5,019 bases of DNA from an uncultured Bdellovibrio sp. (GTDB lineage Bacteria; Bdellovibrionota; Bdellovibrionia; Bdellovibrionales; Bdellovibrionaceae). A model generated the notes under the pieces. The model searched no databases, had not been told where the DNA came from, and worked only from the letters and a program-made list of their open reading frames with translations. Positions 1 to 5,019 of the stretch are shown one piece after another. The number at the start of each line of letters is the position of its first letter. The first letter of the stretch is position 1. The stretch lies in contig CAMLMF010000230.1 in assembly GCA_946480995.1 (NCBI GenBank), positions 1 through 5,019 of the forward strand. Direction: 5' to 3'. A program made the translations under genes and the position numbers.

Positions 1-615
1 GCGGAAGCCCATCAAGGAACCCTTCATGCCATTTTGGGTCAGTAAAGTTTCAAGTTTTTGCGCTTGTTTATAGCCTAAGACTTGATCGGCTTCGCCATGG
101 CTTTGGAAGAACCTTTGGCCTGCGCGATGCGGGGCATGTTGTTTCCACACTTCTTGATTGATCAAAGTGCCTGACATGATGACCAGACCTTGTGGGGTTT
201 CGGGCGCGCGCAAATACAATTCTGTGGCAAGCATGGCGCCTTGACTGAAGCCGCCTAAGACAATTTTATTCCACGGAACTTTGAGCTGACGAATCAGCTC
301 CATGGTCATGTCGTAGGCTTTGTTTAAGCCCGGAGGTGTTTCGTTGGCCATGTCGCGGGTTTCTCCGCGCTCTGCCGCTCTTTGAATCGCCATCATATCG
401 ATGGTCCACCAAGCACGCCCAGTCCATGCGGGGCCGATGGGGACTTCAAGAGGTCCGTTCGGGAAAAGCCAGTTGTAAGTTTTTTTTGTAGGGATCATTT
501 CGCCCAAAGAAAAAAGATCGTTACAGTCGGCACCGTATCCGTGAAAGAACAGGACCCACGAGGCGTCGTCGTTATTATTTATTTCTTGGCAATGTATTTT
601 TCCGAGTTGTCTCAT
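1..615 (-). CDS. Phospholipase/carboxylesterase-family alpha/beta-hydrolase (3' end beyond window)
   Basis: The minus strand reads open from ATG at 615-613 for 205 codons to the window edge without a stop, so the C-terminus is missing. The protein begins MRQLGKIHCQ. It shows the marks of the Abhydrolase_2 (phospholipase/carboxylesterase, YpfH-like) family: an oxyanion-hole stretch HGYGAD at residues 25-30, a nucleophile elbow GGFSQG at 121-126 with Ser124, and an SHGEADQV segment at 173-180 whose Asp177 fits the acid of the triad. The catalytic His, normally in a GH motif near the C-terminus, would lie just outside. Family members are usually slightly over 200 residues, so little is missing. 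No signal peptide is visible, which suggests a cytoplasmic enzyme. The likely role is hydrolysis of carboxylic or acyl esters; the substrate cannot be read from sequence. It diverges from murE across only 34 bp. A weak purine stretch (CAGAG) precedes the ATG. Confidence 0.88.
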   Translation of the reverse strand, partial: MRQLGKIHCQEINNNDDASWVLFFHGYGADCNDLFSLGEMIPTKKTYNWLFPNGPLEVPIGPAWTGRAWWTIDMMAIQRAAERGETRDMANETPPGLNKAYDMTMELIRQLKVPWNKIVLGGFSQGAMLATELYLRAPETPQGLVIMSGTLINQEVWKQHAPHRAGQRFFQSHGEADQVLGYKQAQKLETLLTQNGMKGSLMGFR

Positions 616-636
616 ATCTCTGTCATACGCTATTCT
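607..636 (+). promoter_or_regulatory. Possible murE promoter (weak)
   Basis: murE must have its own promoter because the gene to its left is divergent. The best match I found is TTGTCT (607-612) and TATTCT (631-636) with an 18-bp spacer, each 4/6 to the sigma70 consensus. The -35 would lie inside the first codons of the divergent esterase gene. The predicted start point, about 643, would fall within the presumed murE ribosome-binding stretch. That argues against this site, and the true promoter may lie further upstream inside the esterase gene. Confidence 0.2.
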
Positions 637-637
637 T

Positions 638-646
638 GGGGGCGAG
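638..646 (+). promoter_or_regulatory. murE ribosome-binding region
   Basis: A G-rich stretch, GGGGGCGAG, ends 3 nt before the ATG at 650; its G5 run is 7 nt from the ATG. It is an imperfect Shine-Dalgarno but the only candidate upstream of the start that gives a normal-length MurE N-terminus. Confidence 0.5.
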
Positions 647-649
647 TCT

Positions 650-2143
650 ATGAAGCTAAATCAATTATTTGCCGTCATTCCAGGTCCCACTGAAAGTTCA
701 CCACGTCCCGAGGTGGAGCTGAGCGGTATTTTTAATGACGCTCGACAAGTCACTGCAAATTCTGTTTTTGTGGCGATTCGTGGCAGCAAATTAGATGGGC
801 ACAGTTTTATTCCGGAAGCTGTCGCAAAAGGGGCCTCGGCCTTGGTTGTTGAAGATCGCACCCTCGTTCCAAAAGATTATTCTGGATTTGTATTGCAAGT
901 CTCCAACACGCGTGAAGCCTTGGATACGTTGGCCAGTCGTTTTTATCTTGAGCCCGGCCAAGAACTTTTCTGCGTCGGTGTAACGGGGACCAATGGCAAA
1001 ACTTCTGTCACCTATATGGTCGAGGCTATATTAAACGAAGGCCGCATTCCGACAGGAGTTATTGGGACTGTGAACCATCATCTGGGCGCAACGGTATGGC
1101 CTTCAGAAATGACGACACCAGATCCGATTTTTTTGCAGAAACGTTTGCGTGAATTTCGTGATCACGGCGCCTTGGCCGTAGCGATGGAAGTGTCGTCCCA
1201 CGCTCTTGATCAAAAGCGCGTGGACAGTGTGCCTTTTAATAGCGTCGTCTTTACCAATCTGACTCGAGATCATTTGGACTATCACAAAACGATGGATCAG
1301 TATCTTGAGGCTAAGCAAAAACTTTTTACCGATCTGTTATGGAAGACTGAAAAAACGCCGATCTTTGCGATCGTCAACATCGCAGATAAATACGGTCGCC
1401 GTTTGCGTGTGGCGGACCCAGCAGAGCTGTGGACCTATGGGACTCAGGATTCTGATTTGCGTTTTGAAATTATCAAAATGAACTTTGCTTTAACTCATTT
1501 TAAAATCATCACTCCGCGCGGTGAAGGTGTAGTGCATTTACCGATGTCCGGTGTACACAATGTGCAAAACGCTGTGGCGGCGATTGGTGTTGGTCTGTCT
1601 GCCGGTTTGCCTTTGTCGGTTTGTATCGCTGCTCTTGATGAGTTCACGGGCGTGCCAGGACGTTTGCAATCTGTTCCTAACCACAAAGACTTGGCAGTCT
1701 TTGTTGACTATGCCCACTCGCCGGATGCTTTGGAAAACGTTCTAACAGCTTTAAATAAAGTGCGTGAAAATTTGCAAAGCAAGTCGCGCATCTGGACGAT
1801 CTTTGGCTGCGGCGGTGATCGCGACAAGGGCAAGCGTCCTTTGATGGCGCAAATGGCGTTAAGGTTTTCTGATAAGGTCATTATTACCTCTGATAATCCG
1901 CGCACGGAAAAGCCTGAGGATATTATTCAAGATATTTTAGCGGGGGTTGCGGGGGCCGATAAATCTGCAACCACTGTGTTGGTCGATCGCAAAGAGGCGA
2001 TTGAGCACGCGATTAAAAATGCCTCTGCTGGCGATGTGATATTGATTGCGGGCAAGGGGCATGAAGACTATCAAATTATCGGTAAAGATAAACTTCCATT
2101 CAGCGACATCAAGGTGGCCGAAGCGGCTTTGCAAGGGAGATAG
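650..2143 (+). CDS. murE: UDP-N-acetylmuramoyl-L-alanyl-D-glutamate--2,6-diaminopimelate ligase (MurE)
   Basis: This cytoplasmic ATP-dependent ligase adds meso-diaminopimelate to UDP-MurNAc-L-Ala-D-Glu in peptidoglycan precursor synthesis. The 497 residues match the usual length (E. coli about 495). The N-terminal Mur domain carries NDARQV, FVAIRG and DGHSFI (about residues 28-55). The central domain has the ATP loop GVTGTNGKT (110-118, Lys117) and EVSSHALDQ (180-188). It also has DYH followed by YLEAK, where Lys222 matches the family's carbamylated lysine. The C-terminal domain has FGCGGDRDKGKRP (385-397, Arg391), DNPRTE (415-420) and GKGHEDYQ (468-475). DNPR together with GKGHE is the signature of meso-DAP-adding rather than L-Lys-adding MurE, so the wall is predicted to be DAP-type. 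No key residue is missing. It is the first gene of a tight pair with murF. Confidence 0.97.
   Translation: MKLNQLFAVIPGPTESSPRPEVELSGIFNDARQVTANSVFVAIRGSKLDGHSFIPEAVAKGASALVVEDRTLVPKDYSGFVLQVSNTREALDTLASRFYLEPGQELFCVGVTGTNGKTSVTYMVEAILNEGRIPTGVIGTVNHHLGATVWPSEMTTPDPIFLQKRLREFRDHGALAVAMEVSSHALDQKRVDSVPFNSVVFTNLTRDHLDYHKTMDQYLEAKQKLFTDLLWKTEKTPIFAIVNIADKYGRRLRVADPAELWTYGTQDSDLRFEIIKMNFALTHFKIITPRGEGVVHLPMSGVHNVQNAVAAIGVGLSAGLPLSVCIAALDEFTGVPGRLQSVPNHKDLAVFVDYAHSPDALENVLTALNKVRENLQSKSRIWTIFGCGGDRDKGKRPLMAQMALRFSDKVIITSDNPRTEKPEDIIQDILAGVAGADKSATTVLVDRKEAIEHAIKNASAGDVILIAGKGHEDYQIIGKDKLPFSDIKVAEAALQGR
2134..2139 (+). promoter_or_regulatory. murF Shine-Dalgarno inside the murE tail
   Basis: AGGGAG lies in the last sense codons of murE, 6 nt before the ATG at 2146. 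This spacing favours 2146 over a second in-frame ATG at 2155, which would be 15 nt away. The SD inside murE and the 2-bp gap suggest translational coupling of the two ligases. Confidence 0.75.
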
Positions 2144-2145
2144 CA

Positions 2146-3567
2146 ATGCGATCCATGGACGTACAAACAATTGAACGTGCAACAGGGGCCAAAGTTTTAA
2201 GTTTGAAAGAAAAAAACTTTGCCGGCATTGGTACGGACACGCGTGCTGATCTGACCAATCAATTTTTTATCGCGTTGAAAGGCGAAGCGTTTGATGCCCA
2301 TCAGTTTTTGGATAAAGCCGTACAGCAAGGTGCTGCGGGTTTGTTGGTGCATGAAGAAAATGAGCTGGTTAAAAAACTGCAAGGACAAGTAACAATATTG
2401 CTTGTTCCCGACACTTTAAAAGCTTTGCAGCAATTGGGCACCTGGGCGCGCCGCCAATCCAAGGCAAAAATTTTGGGCATCACAGGTTCGAACGGTAAGA
2501 CAACGACCAAAGAATTTGCGGCGGCTTTGATTGGTTCAGCTTTGGACGTGCATTACAACAAGGGCAGCTTTAACAACCATTGGGGCGTGCCTTTCACACT
2601 GTTGCAATTGCCGGTGCATAAAGATGTCGCGATCATTGAAATGGGTATGAATCACGCGGGAGAATTAACCGAGCTGGTGCACATCGCAGAACCCGATGTT
2701 GTCGTCTGCACAATGGTCGGTCGTGCGCACATGGAATTCTTTGGCACGATCGAAAAAGTGGCGGAAGCGAAAGAAGAAATTTATGAGGCCGCTAGCAAAA
2801 ATACTTTAAGAATTTTCAATCTCGATAATAAGCAAACACACAACATGTATGTGAAGGCGCGAGAAAAATACGATCACGCCCGCTTAATGACTTTTTCGGC
2901 TGAAGATCCTCGCGCTGATGTGCATTTGTCTATTACATCAATGAGTATGAGTGAGTTGTTCGTAAAAGGTGTGATCGGCGGCAAAGAAGGGTCGGCTGTG
3001 GTCCAAGTATTTGGCGCGCAGAACTTAACAAACTTGATGGCCGCCGCGGCATTGGGTTTGGCGGCGGGAATGACGCCGGACCAAGTTTGGAAGGGATTGC
3101 CCGAGTGTCGTACAAACTGGGGACGCAACCAGTTGGTGCATTTAAAGTCCGGCGCGCAAATGATTTTTGATGCCTATAACGCCAACCCTGACAGCATGAA
3201 GGCTTTGATCGACAATATGAAATTGTTAACAGTGCCAGGCCGTAAAGTCGGTGTATTTGGGCAGATGCGTGAACTGGGTTCTTCATCGCCAGAACTGCAT
3301 GAAGAGCTGGGAACCTGGGTGGGACAAGTGGGCTTTGATAAAGTTTATTTTATCGGAGACGACCACGCGTCTTTTGCGCGTGGCCTGGAAAAAGCGGGCT
3401 TTAAGAATCCCGCTGTGGTGAAGGCGGATTTTATGGAATCTTCCGGAACAGACTTAGCACAGTTCCTGAAGGCGGGGGATATTGCTGTTGTGAAGGCTTC
3501 GCGGGGGACAAAACTTGAACGTTTTGTTTTTCCTTGCGAACCTTTGGATTTTGCAGAAAAGCAGTAG
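2146..3567 (+). CDS. murF: UDP-N-acetylmuramoyl-tripeptide--D-alanyl-D-alanine ligase (MurF)
   Basis: This cytoplasmic ligase joins D-Ala-D-Ala to UDP-MurNAc-tripeptide, completing the soluble pentapeptide precursor directly after MurE. It has 473 residues, slightly longer than E. coli MurF (about 452). The N-terminal domain carries GIGTDTRAD and FFIALKGEAFDAHQFL (about 27-55). The ATP-binding loop is GITGSNGKTTT (111-121, Lys118). The MurF-type KGSFNNHWGVP lies at 139-149 and EMGMNHAGE at 165-173, followed by VGRAHMEFFG. The C-terminal domain has DAYNANPDSM (342-351) and, near the end, VVKASRGTKLE. KG.(N/F)NN..G and the DAYNANP motif separate MurF from MurE, MurD and MurC. It starts 2 bp after murE and is almost certainly co-transcribed with it. 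In canonical dcw clusters mraY follows; here a terminator-like hairpin and a convergent gene follow instead. Confidence 0.97.
   Translation: MRSMDVQTIERATGAKVLSLKEKNFAGIGTDTRADLTNQFFIALKGEAFDAHQFLDKAVQQGAAGLLVHEENELVKKLQGQVTILLVPDTLKALQQLGTWARRQSKAKILGITGSNGKTTTKEFAAALIGSALDVHYNKGSFNNHWGVPFTLLQLPVHKDVAIIEMGMNHAGELTELVHIAEPDVVVCTMVGRAHMEFFGTIEKVAEAKEEIYEAASKNTLRIFNLDNKQTHNMYVKAREKYDHARLMTFSAEDPRADVHLSITSMSMSELFVKGVIGGKEGSAVVQVFGAQNLTNLMAAAALGLAAGMTPDQVWKGLPECRTNWGRNQLVHLKSGAQMIFDAYNANPDSMKALIDNMKLLTVPGRKVGVFGQMRELGSSSPELHEELGTWVGQVGFDKVYFIGDDHASFARGLEKAGFKNPAVVKADFMESSGTDLAQFLKAGDIAVVKASRGTKLERFVFPCEPLDFAEKQ
3363..3383. repeat. Perfect 7-bp inverted repeat within murF
   Basis: CCACGCG (3363-3369) and CGCGTGG (3377-3383) are exact inverted copies around a 7-nt loop, a GC-rich hairpin inside murF codons (D-H-A-S-F-A-R-G). 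No T-run follows, so it is not an intrinsic terminator. It may be a coincidence of codon choice; no function is assigned. Confidence 0.4.
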
Positions 3568-3584
3568 CCTCAGGCCGCTGCTTT
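3558..3584. terminator. Probable bidirectional terminator overlapping the murF stop
   Basis: AAAGCAG (3558-3564) pairs with CTGCTTT (3578-3584). The stem continues with a T-G wobble, one A/C mismatch and GCC (3567-3569) with GGC (3573-3575) around a TCA loop. The A-rich left arm and T-rich right arm give a short U-tract in either direction, TTT on the plus strand and TTTT on the minus strand. It sits between convergent genes, at the murF stop codon and about 40 nt past the stop of the minus-strand lipoprotein gene, so it can end transcription from both. The U-tracts are short, so efficiency is uncertain. Confidence 0.55.
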
Positions 3585-3606
3585 AAAAATGGGGGTGTGC
3601 TTCCCA
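3585..3606 (-). terminator. Weak minus-strand hairpin with T5 tract
   Basis: Read on the minus strand, TGGG and CCCA (plus positions 3603-3606 and 3590-3593) can form a 4-bp stem, immediately followed by TTTTT (plus 3589-3585). It lies about 20 nt downstream of the lipoprotein stop. The stem is very short, so at most it assists the stronger hairpin next to it. Confidence 0.25.
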
Positions 3607-3624
3607 ATAAGGCGAGGTACATTC

Positions 3625-4065
3625 TTAGTCCCACTTCTTTTGGAATTTTTCGACTTTATCAATCAGCTCTTTCTTTTGCTCTGGGGTCAGAGTTTTATGT
3701 AAAGCTGCGACCTTATCTAGATACTTGTCAGTTTTTTCTTCCATGCGCTGGCGACGGGCATTGATCAGCTCTTTCACTTTGGTTTTATCAAGGTCATCTG
3801 CCAGAATCATATTTTTGAAGTCGTCTTTCATGCTTTGACGGCGATTTTTTTCTTCAGCAAAATCTTTTTTAATTTCTGCCGTGATATCGTTTAACAGCGC
3901 TTTTTGTTGTTCGTTAAAGTCCAATTTATCAGCGATTTTTTCGGAGATCGCAGCGATTCTTTCTTCGGGATTTTTGTGGCATCCAGCCAGGGTGCCGACC
4001 GCCCCAATTGCCAATAGAATTCCTAAAGCACGAGGCCATTTTCTTTTTGCGTGGTATCTCATCAT
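3625..4065 (-). CDS. LTXXQ-domain (Spy/CpxP-like) periplasmic lipoprotein
   Basis: The 146-residue product has a basic N-region (MMRYHAKRKWPR), a hydrophobic core and the lipobox LAGC with Cys29, so it is predicted to be a lipoprotein with a mature part of about 118 residues. That part is strongly charged (Lys/Glu-rich) and looks all-helical. It has an LTXXQ-like LDFNEQQ at 48-54 and a canonical LTPEQ at 126-130, the paired motifs of Spy and CpxP, soluble periplasmic proteins that act as chaperone or stress-kinase inhibitor. I infer a similar role at the membrane. His30 follows Cys29; there is no Asp+2 retention signal, so by E. coli rules it would go to the outer membrane. The mature part has only two His and a single Cys, the lipidated one, so a metal-sensor role like that of CnrX or ZraP is not supported. 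An upstream in-frame ATG at 4251 is rejected because it would overlap the divergent regulator gene and place non-signal sequence before the signal peptide. The ATG at 4062 is an equally possible start. Confidence 0.87.
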   Translation of the reverse strand: MMRYHAKRKWPRALGILLAIGAVGTLAGCHKNPEERIAAISEKIADKLDFNEQQKALLNDITAEIKKDFAEEKNRRQSMKDDFKNMILADDLDKTKVKELINARRQRMEEKTDKYLDKVAALHKTLTPEQKKELIDKVEKFQKKWD

Positions 4066-4070
4066 AACAT

Positions 4071-4075
4071 CCTCC
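4071..4075 (-). promoter_or_regulatory. Shine-Dalgarno of the LTXXQ lipoprotein gene
   Basis: On the minus strand a full GGAGG lies 5 nt before ATG 4065 and 8 nt before ATG 4062. It overlaps a further in-frame ATG at 4077, which is thereby excluded. This fixes the start just before the basic N-region of the signal peptide. Confidence 0.85.
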
Positions 4076-4132
4076 ATAGGTTGTTTCTGAAAACAGATTA
4101 ATCCTTTGTGAAGGGCAAGTGGTTGCTGGGCT

Positions 4133-4157
4133 GTTAATGTTTGTAACAAATTGTAAC
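4133..4157. promoter_or_regulatory. Tandem GTAAC boxes, candidate CpxR/OmpR-type operator
   Basis: GTTAA (4133-4137), GTAAC (4143-4147) and GTAAC (4153-4157) are direct repeats with 5-bp spacers, one exactly every 10 bp. The last two are part of a perfect 7-bp repeat, TTGTAAC, at 4141 and 4151. OmpR/PhoB-family regulators bind head-to-tail to such one-turn-phased half-sites; the E. coli CpxR box is GTAAA-N5-GTAAA, and GTAAC is typical of OmpR sites. The boxes are 62-86 bp upstream of the response-regulator ATG and 68-92 bp upstream of the lipoprotein ATG, so they could serve both divergent promoters. That the adjacent regulator binds here is inference. Confidence 0.6.
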
Positions 4158-4205
4158 TACCTGAATATTCAAGGGAAATGCCTTTTGGTCGGGGCTTAAA
4201 TAGGG

Positions 4206-4211
4206 TATAGT
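4206..4211 (+). promoter_or_regulatory. -10-like element directly before the response regulator
   Basis: TATAGT matches the sigma70 -10 consensus at 5 of 6 positions and ends 7 nt before the ATG at 4219. Transcription would then start at or next to the A of the start codon, giving a leaderless mRNA. No good -35 is seen (TTGGTC at 4185-4190 leaves only 15 bp), which would fit an activator-dependent promoter. Confidence 0.45.
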
Positions 4212-4218
4212 CAGGGAC

Positions 4219-4911
4219 ATGAATCGCATACTCCTGATCGATGACGATCAAAAATTAGGTGACCTTTTAACGCAATATTTTGCGCAGTTTGATTTGCACA
4301 TGACGCAAAATATTTTGCCGTCGCAAGCTTTGCAGTCTTTAAAAAAAGATCGCTTTGATGCCGTCATTCTGGATGTCATGTTGCCTGAAATGGACGGATT
4401 TGAAGTGTGCAAAAAAATTCGCAGCTTCAGCGACATACCTATCTTGATGCTGACGGCCCGGGGCGAAACCTCGGATAAAGTTTTAGGCCTTGAATTGGGT
4501 GTGGATGACTATTTGCCCAAGCCTTTTGAACCCCGTGAATTGGTTGCGCGCATGAAAGGGCTGATTCGTCGTTCGAAAAAAACAGCGGTGGTGAGCAAGT
4601 TGAAATCCGGTGCTTTGACTCTTGATCCACAATTAAGATCAGCGACTTTGGACGGTCAAGATTTAAACCTAAGCACCCACGAATTTGAACTGTTAAAGTT
4701 TTTAATGGTTCATGCCGGACAAAGTCTTTCGCGTGATCGAATTATGGATGAACTTAAAGGCATGGATTGGGAGGCTTACAATCGCAGCATTGACGTCGCA
4801 ATCAGTCGGTTGCGCCAAAAACTGAAGGACCCGGCAAAGTCCCCGGTGTTCTTAAGAACAATTTGGGGTGAAGGATATTGTTTTATCGCTCAGGTGGAAG
4901 AGGTTTTATGA
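4219..4911 (+). CDS. OmpR/PhoB-family response regulator, CpxR-like
   Basis: This 230-residue cytoplasmic transcription regulator has a receiver domain (about 1-118) and a winged-helix DNA-binding domain (about 128-226). The receiver has the acidic cluster D8-D9-D10, phospho-acceptor Asp52 in ILDVMLPEMDG, Thr79 in MLTARG and Lys101 in LPKPF. The output domain shows LSTHEFELLKFL, SRDRIMDEL, AISRLRQKLKD and the wing region RTIWGEGYCF. The stretch from MLTARG to ELVARM closely follows E. coli CpxR (VLGLELG.DDYLPKPF). Its context, divergent from an LTXXQ protein and followed by a membrane protein that is probably its kinase, also matches cpxR. ATG 4219 is the only possible start: an in-frame TAG lies at 4201-4203 and no start codon lies between. 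No properly spaced Shine-Dalgarno exists (AGGG ends 2 nt before the ATG). It probably autoregulates through the GTAAC boxes. CpxR-like by family; orthology is not proven. Confidence 0.94.
   Translation: MNRILLIDDDQKLGDLLTQYFAQFDLHMTQNILPSQALQSLKKDRFDAVILDVMLPEMDGFEVCKKIRSFSDIPILMLTARGETSDKVLGLELGVDDYLPKPFEPRELVARMKGLIRRSKKTAVVSKLKSGALTLDPQLRSATLDGQDLNLSTHEFELLKFLMVHAGQSLSRDRIMDELKGMDWEAYNRSIDVAISRLRQKLKDPAKSPVFLRTIWGEGYCFIAQVEEVL
4305..4318. repeat. 14-bp perfect palindrome, with a partial copy 35 bp upstream
   Basis: GCAAAATATTTTGC at 4305-4318 is a perfect palindrome inside the regulator gene. Ten bases of it (AATATTTTGC, 4309-4318) recur at 4274-4283, where CGCAA and TTGCG flank a 4-bp centre. 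The copies lie 55-100 bp inside the reading frame. They may be chance in AT-rich codons or a downstream operator; no function is assigned. Confidence 0.35.
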
Positions 4912-5019
4912 AACGTCGTGGAATGAAGTTGCTCATTAAAATTTTTCTAACATTTTTTTTCACGGCCTTGGTTATCATTGGCGGTGTGGCATGGCTCAGT
5001 CACTCTTTGCAGCCGGAAA
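4908..5019 (+). CDS. N-terminus of probable sensor histidine kinase (3' end beyond window)
   Basis: ATG 4908 overlaps the regulator stop codon (ATGA, 4908-4911), so the two genes are very likely co-transcribed and translationally coupled. The purine-rich GGAAGAGG at 4896-4903 can serve as ribosome-binding site. Thirty-seven codons are visible: a basic start (MKRRGMK) and one hydrophobic segment at about residues 8-30 (LLIKIFL to GGVAWL), as expected for the first transmembrane helix of a sensor kinase, followed by the start of a periplasmic part. No DHp or ATPase domain is within the window; the kinase call rests on position behind an OmpR-family regulator and on the membrane helix. A second ATG at 4923 is possible but has a poorer ribosome-binding site. 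Confidence 0.78.
   Translation, partial: MKRRGMKLLIKIFLTFFFTALVIIGGVAWLSHSLQPE

Noticed and set aside
382..693. Plus-strand 103-codon open frame over the esterase/murE junction
   Set aside because: It is antisense to the recognisable esterase, overlaps the murE start and has low-complexity composition with no known motif.
2446..2453. GGCGCGCC palindrome in murF
   Set aside because: A short GC-rich palindrome within ordinary codons; no partner site or structure around it.
2933..3286. Minus-strand 117-codon open frame inside murF
   Set aside because: It lies wholly antisense to well-conserved MurF motifs and shows no protein-like features; a shadow of the real gene.
3534..3764. Plus-strand 76-codon open frame across the murF end and lipoprotein gene
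   Set aside because: It overlaps two real genes and the terminator region, with no ribosome-binding site or recognisable domain.
4095..4100. Minus-strand TAATCT as -10 of the lipoprotein promoter
   Set aside because: It matches only 3 of 6 consensus positions and lacks a -35 at proper spacing (TTGCCC is 12 bp away). It would place the GTAAC boxes at a sensible activator distance, but that is not enough to call it.
3625..4251. Longer 208-residue version of the lipoprotein starting at 4251
   Set aside because: It would overlap the regulator start by 33 bp, add a non-signal leader before the signal peptide, and ignore the GGAGG at 4075-4071 that points to 4065 or 4062.

Overview
The window looks like chromosomal DNA from a Gram-negative bacterium with meso-diaminopimelate peptidoglycan. 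The evidence is a MurE with the DAP-type DNPR signature, a lipoprotein with a lipobox and an LTXXQ (Spy/CpxP) domain, and an OmpR-family two-component system. Gene style and base composition would suit a Bdellovibrio-like or other deltaproteobacterial-type genome, but the sequence alone does not prove that. I see no mobile element, CRISPR array, tRNA or rRNA.

Layout. (1) Positions 1-615, minus strand: the first 205 codons of an alpha/beta-hydrolase of the phospholipase/carboxylesterase family, cut by the window edge before its catalytic His. (2) Positions 650-3567, plus strand: murE and murF, two bp apart, with the murF Shine-Dalgarno inside the end of murE. A hairpin overlapping the murF stop codon probably terminates transcription from both sides. 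(3) Positions 3625-4065, minus strand: a small LTXXQ-domain lipoprotein, convergent with murF. (4) Positions 4219-5019, plus strand: an OmpR/CpxR-type response regulator, followed with a 4-bp overlap by the start of a membrane protein that is most likely its sensor histidine kinase, cut by the right edge.

How the genes work together. MurE and MurF catalyse consecutive cytoplasmic steps: addition of meso-DAP, then of D-Ala-D-Ala, to the UDP-MurNAc peptide. The right-hand part has the same architecture as the enterobacterial cpxP <- -> cpxR-cpxA locus: a small periplasmic LTXXQ protein divergent from a regulator/kinase pair. The 153-bp gap between the divergent genes holds three 5-bp repeats at exact 10-bp spacing (GTTAA, GTAAC, GTAAC), close to the tandem CpxR/OmpR-type operator. 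The regulator gene has a -10-like TATAGT ending 7 nt before its ATG, no usable Shine-Dalgarno and an in-frame stop just upstream, so its mRNA may be leaderless.

The most interesting reading is a Cpx-like, probably autoregulated envelope-stress module, with a membrane-anchored CpxP/Spy-like protein, next to a murE-murF pair that lacks its usual dcw-cluster neighbours. The linkage to cell-wall synthesis is suggestive only.
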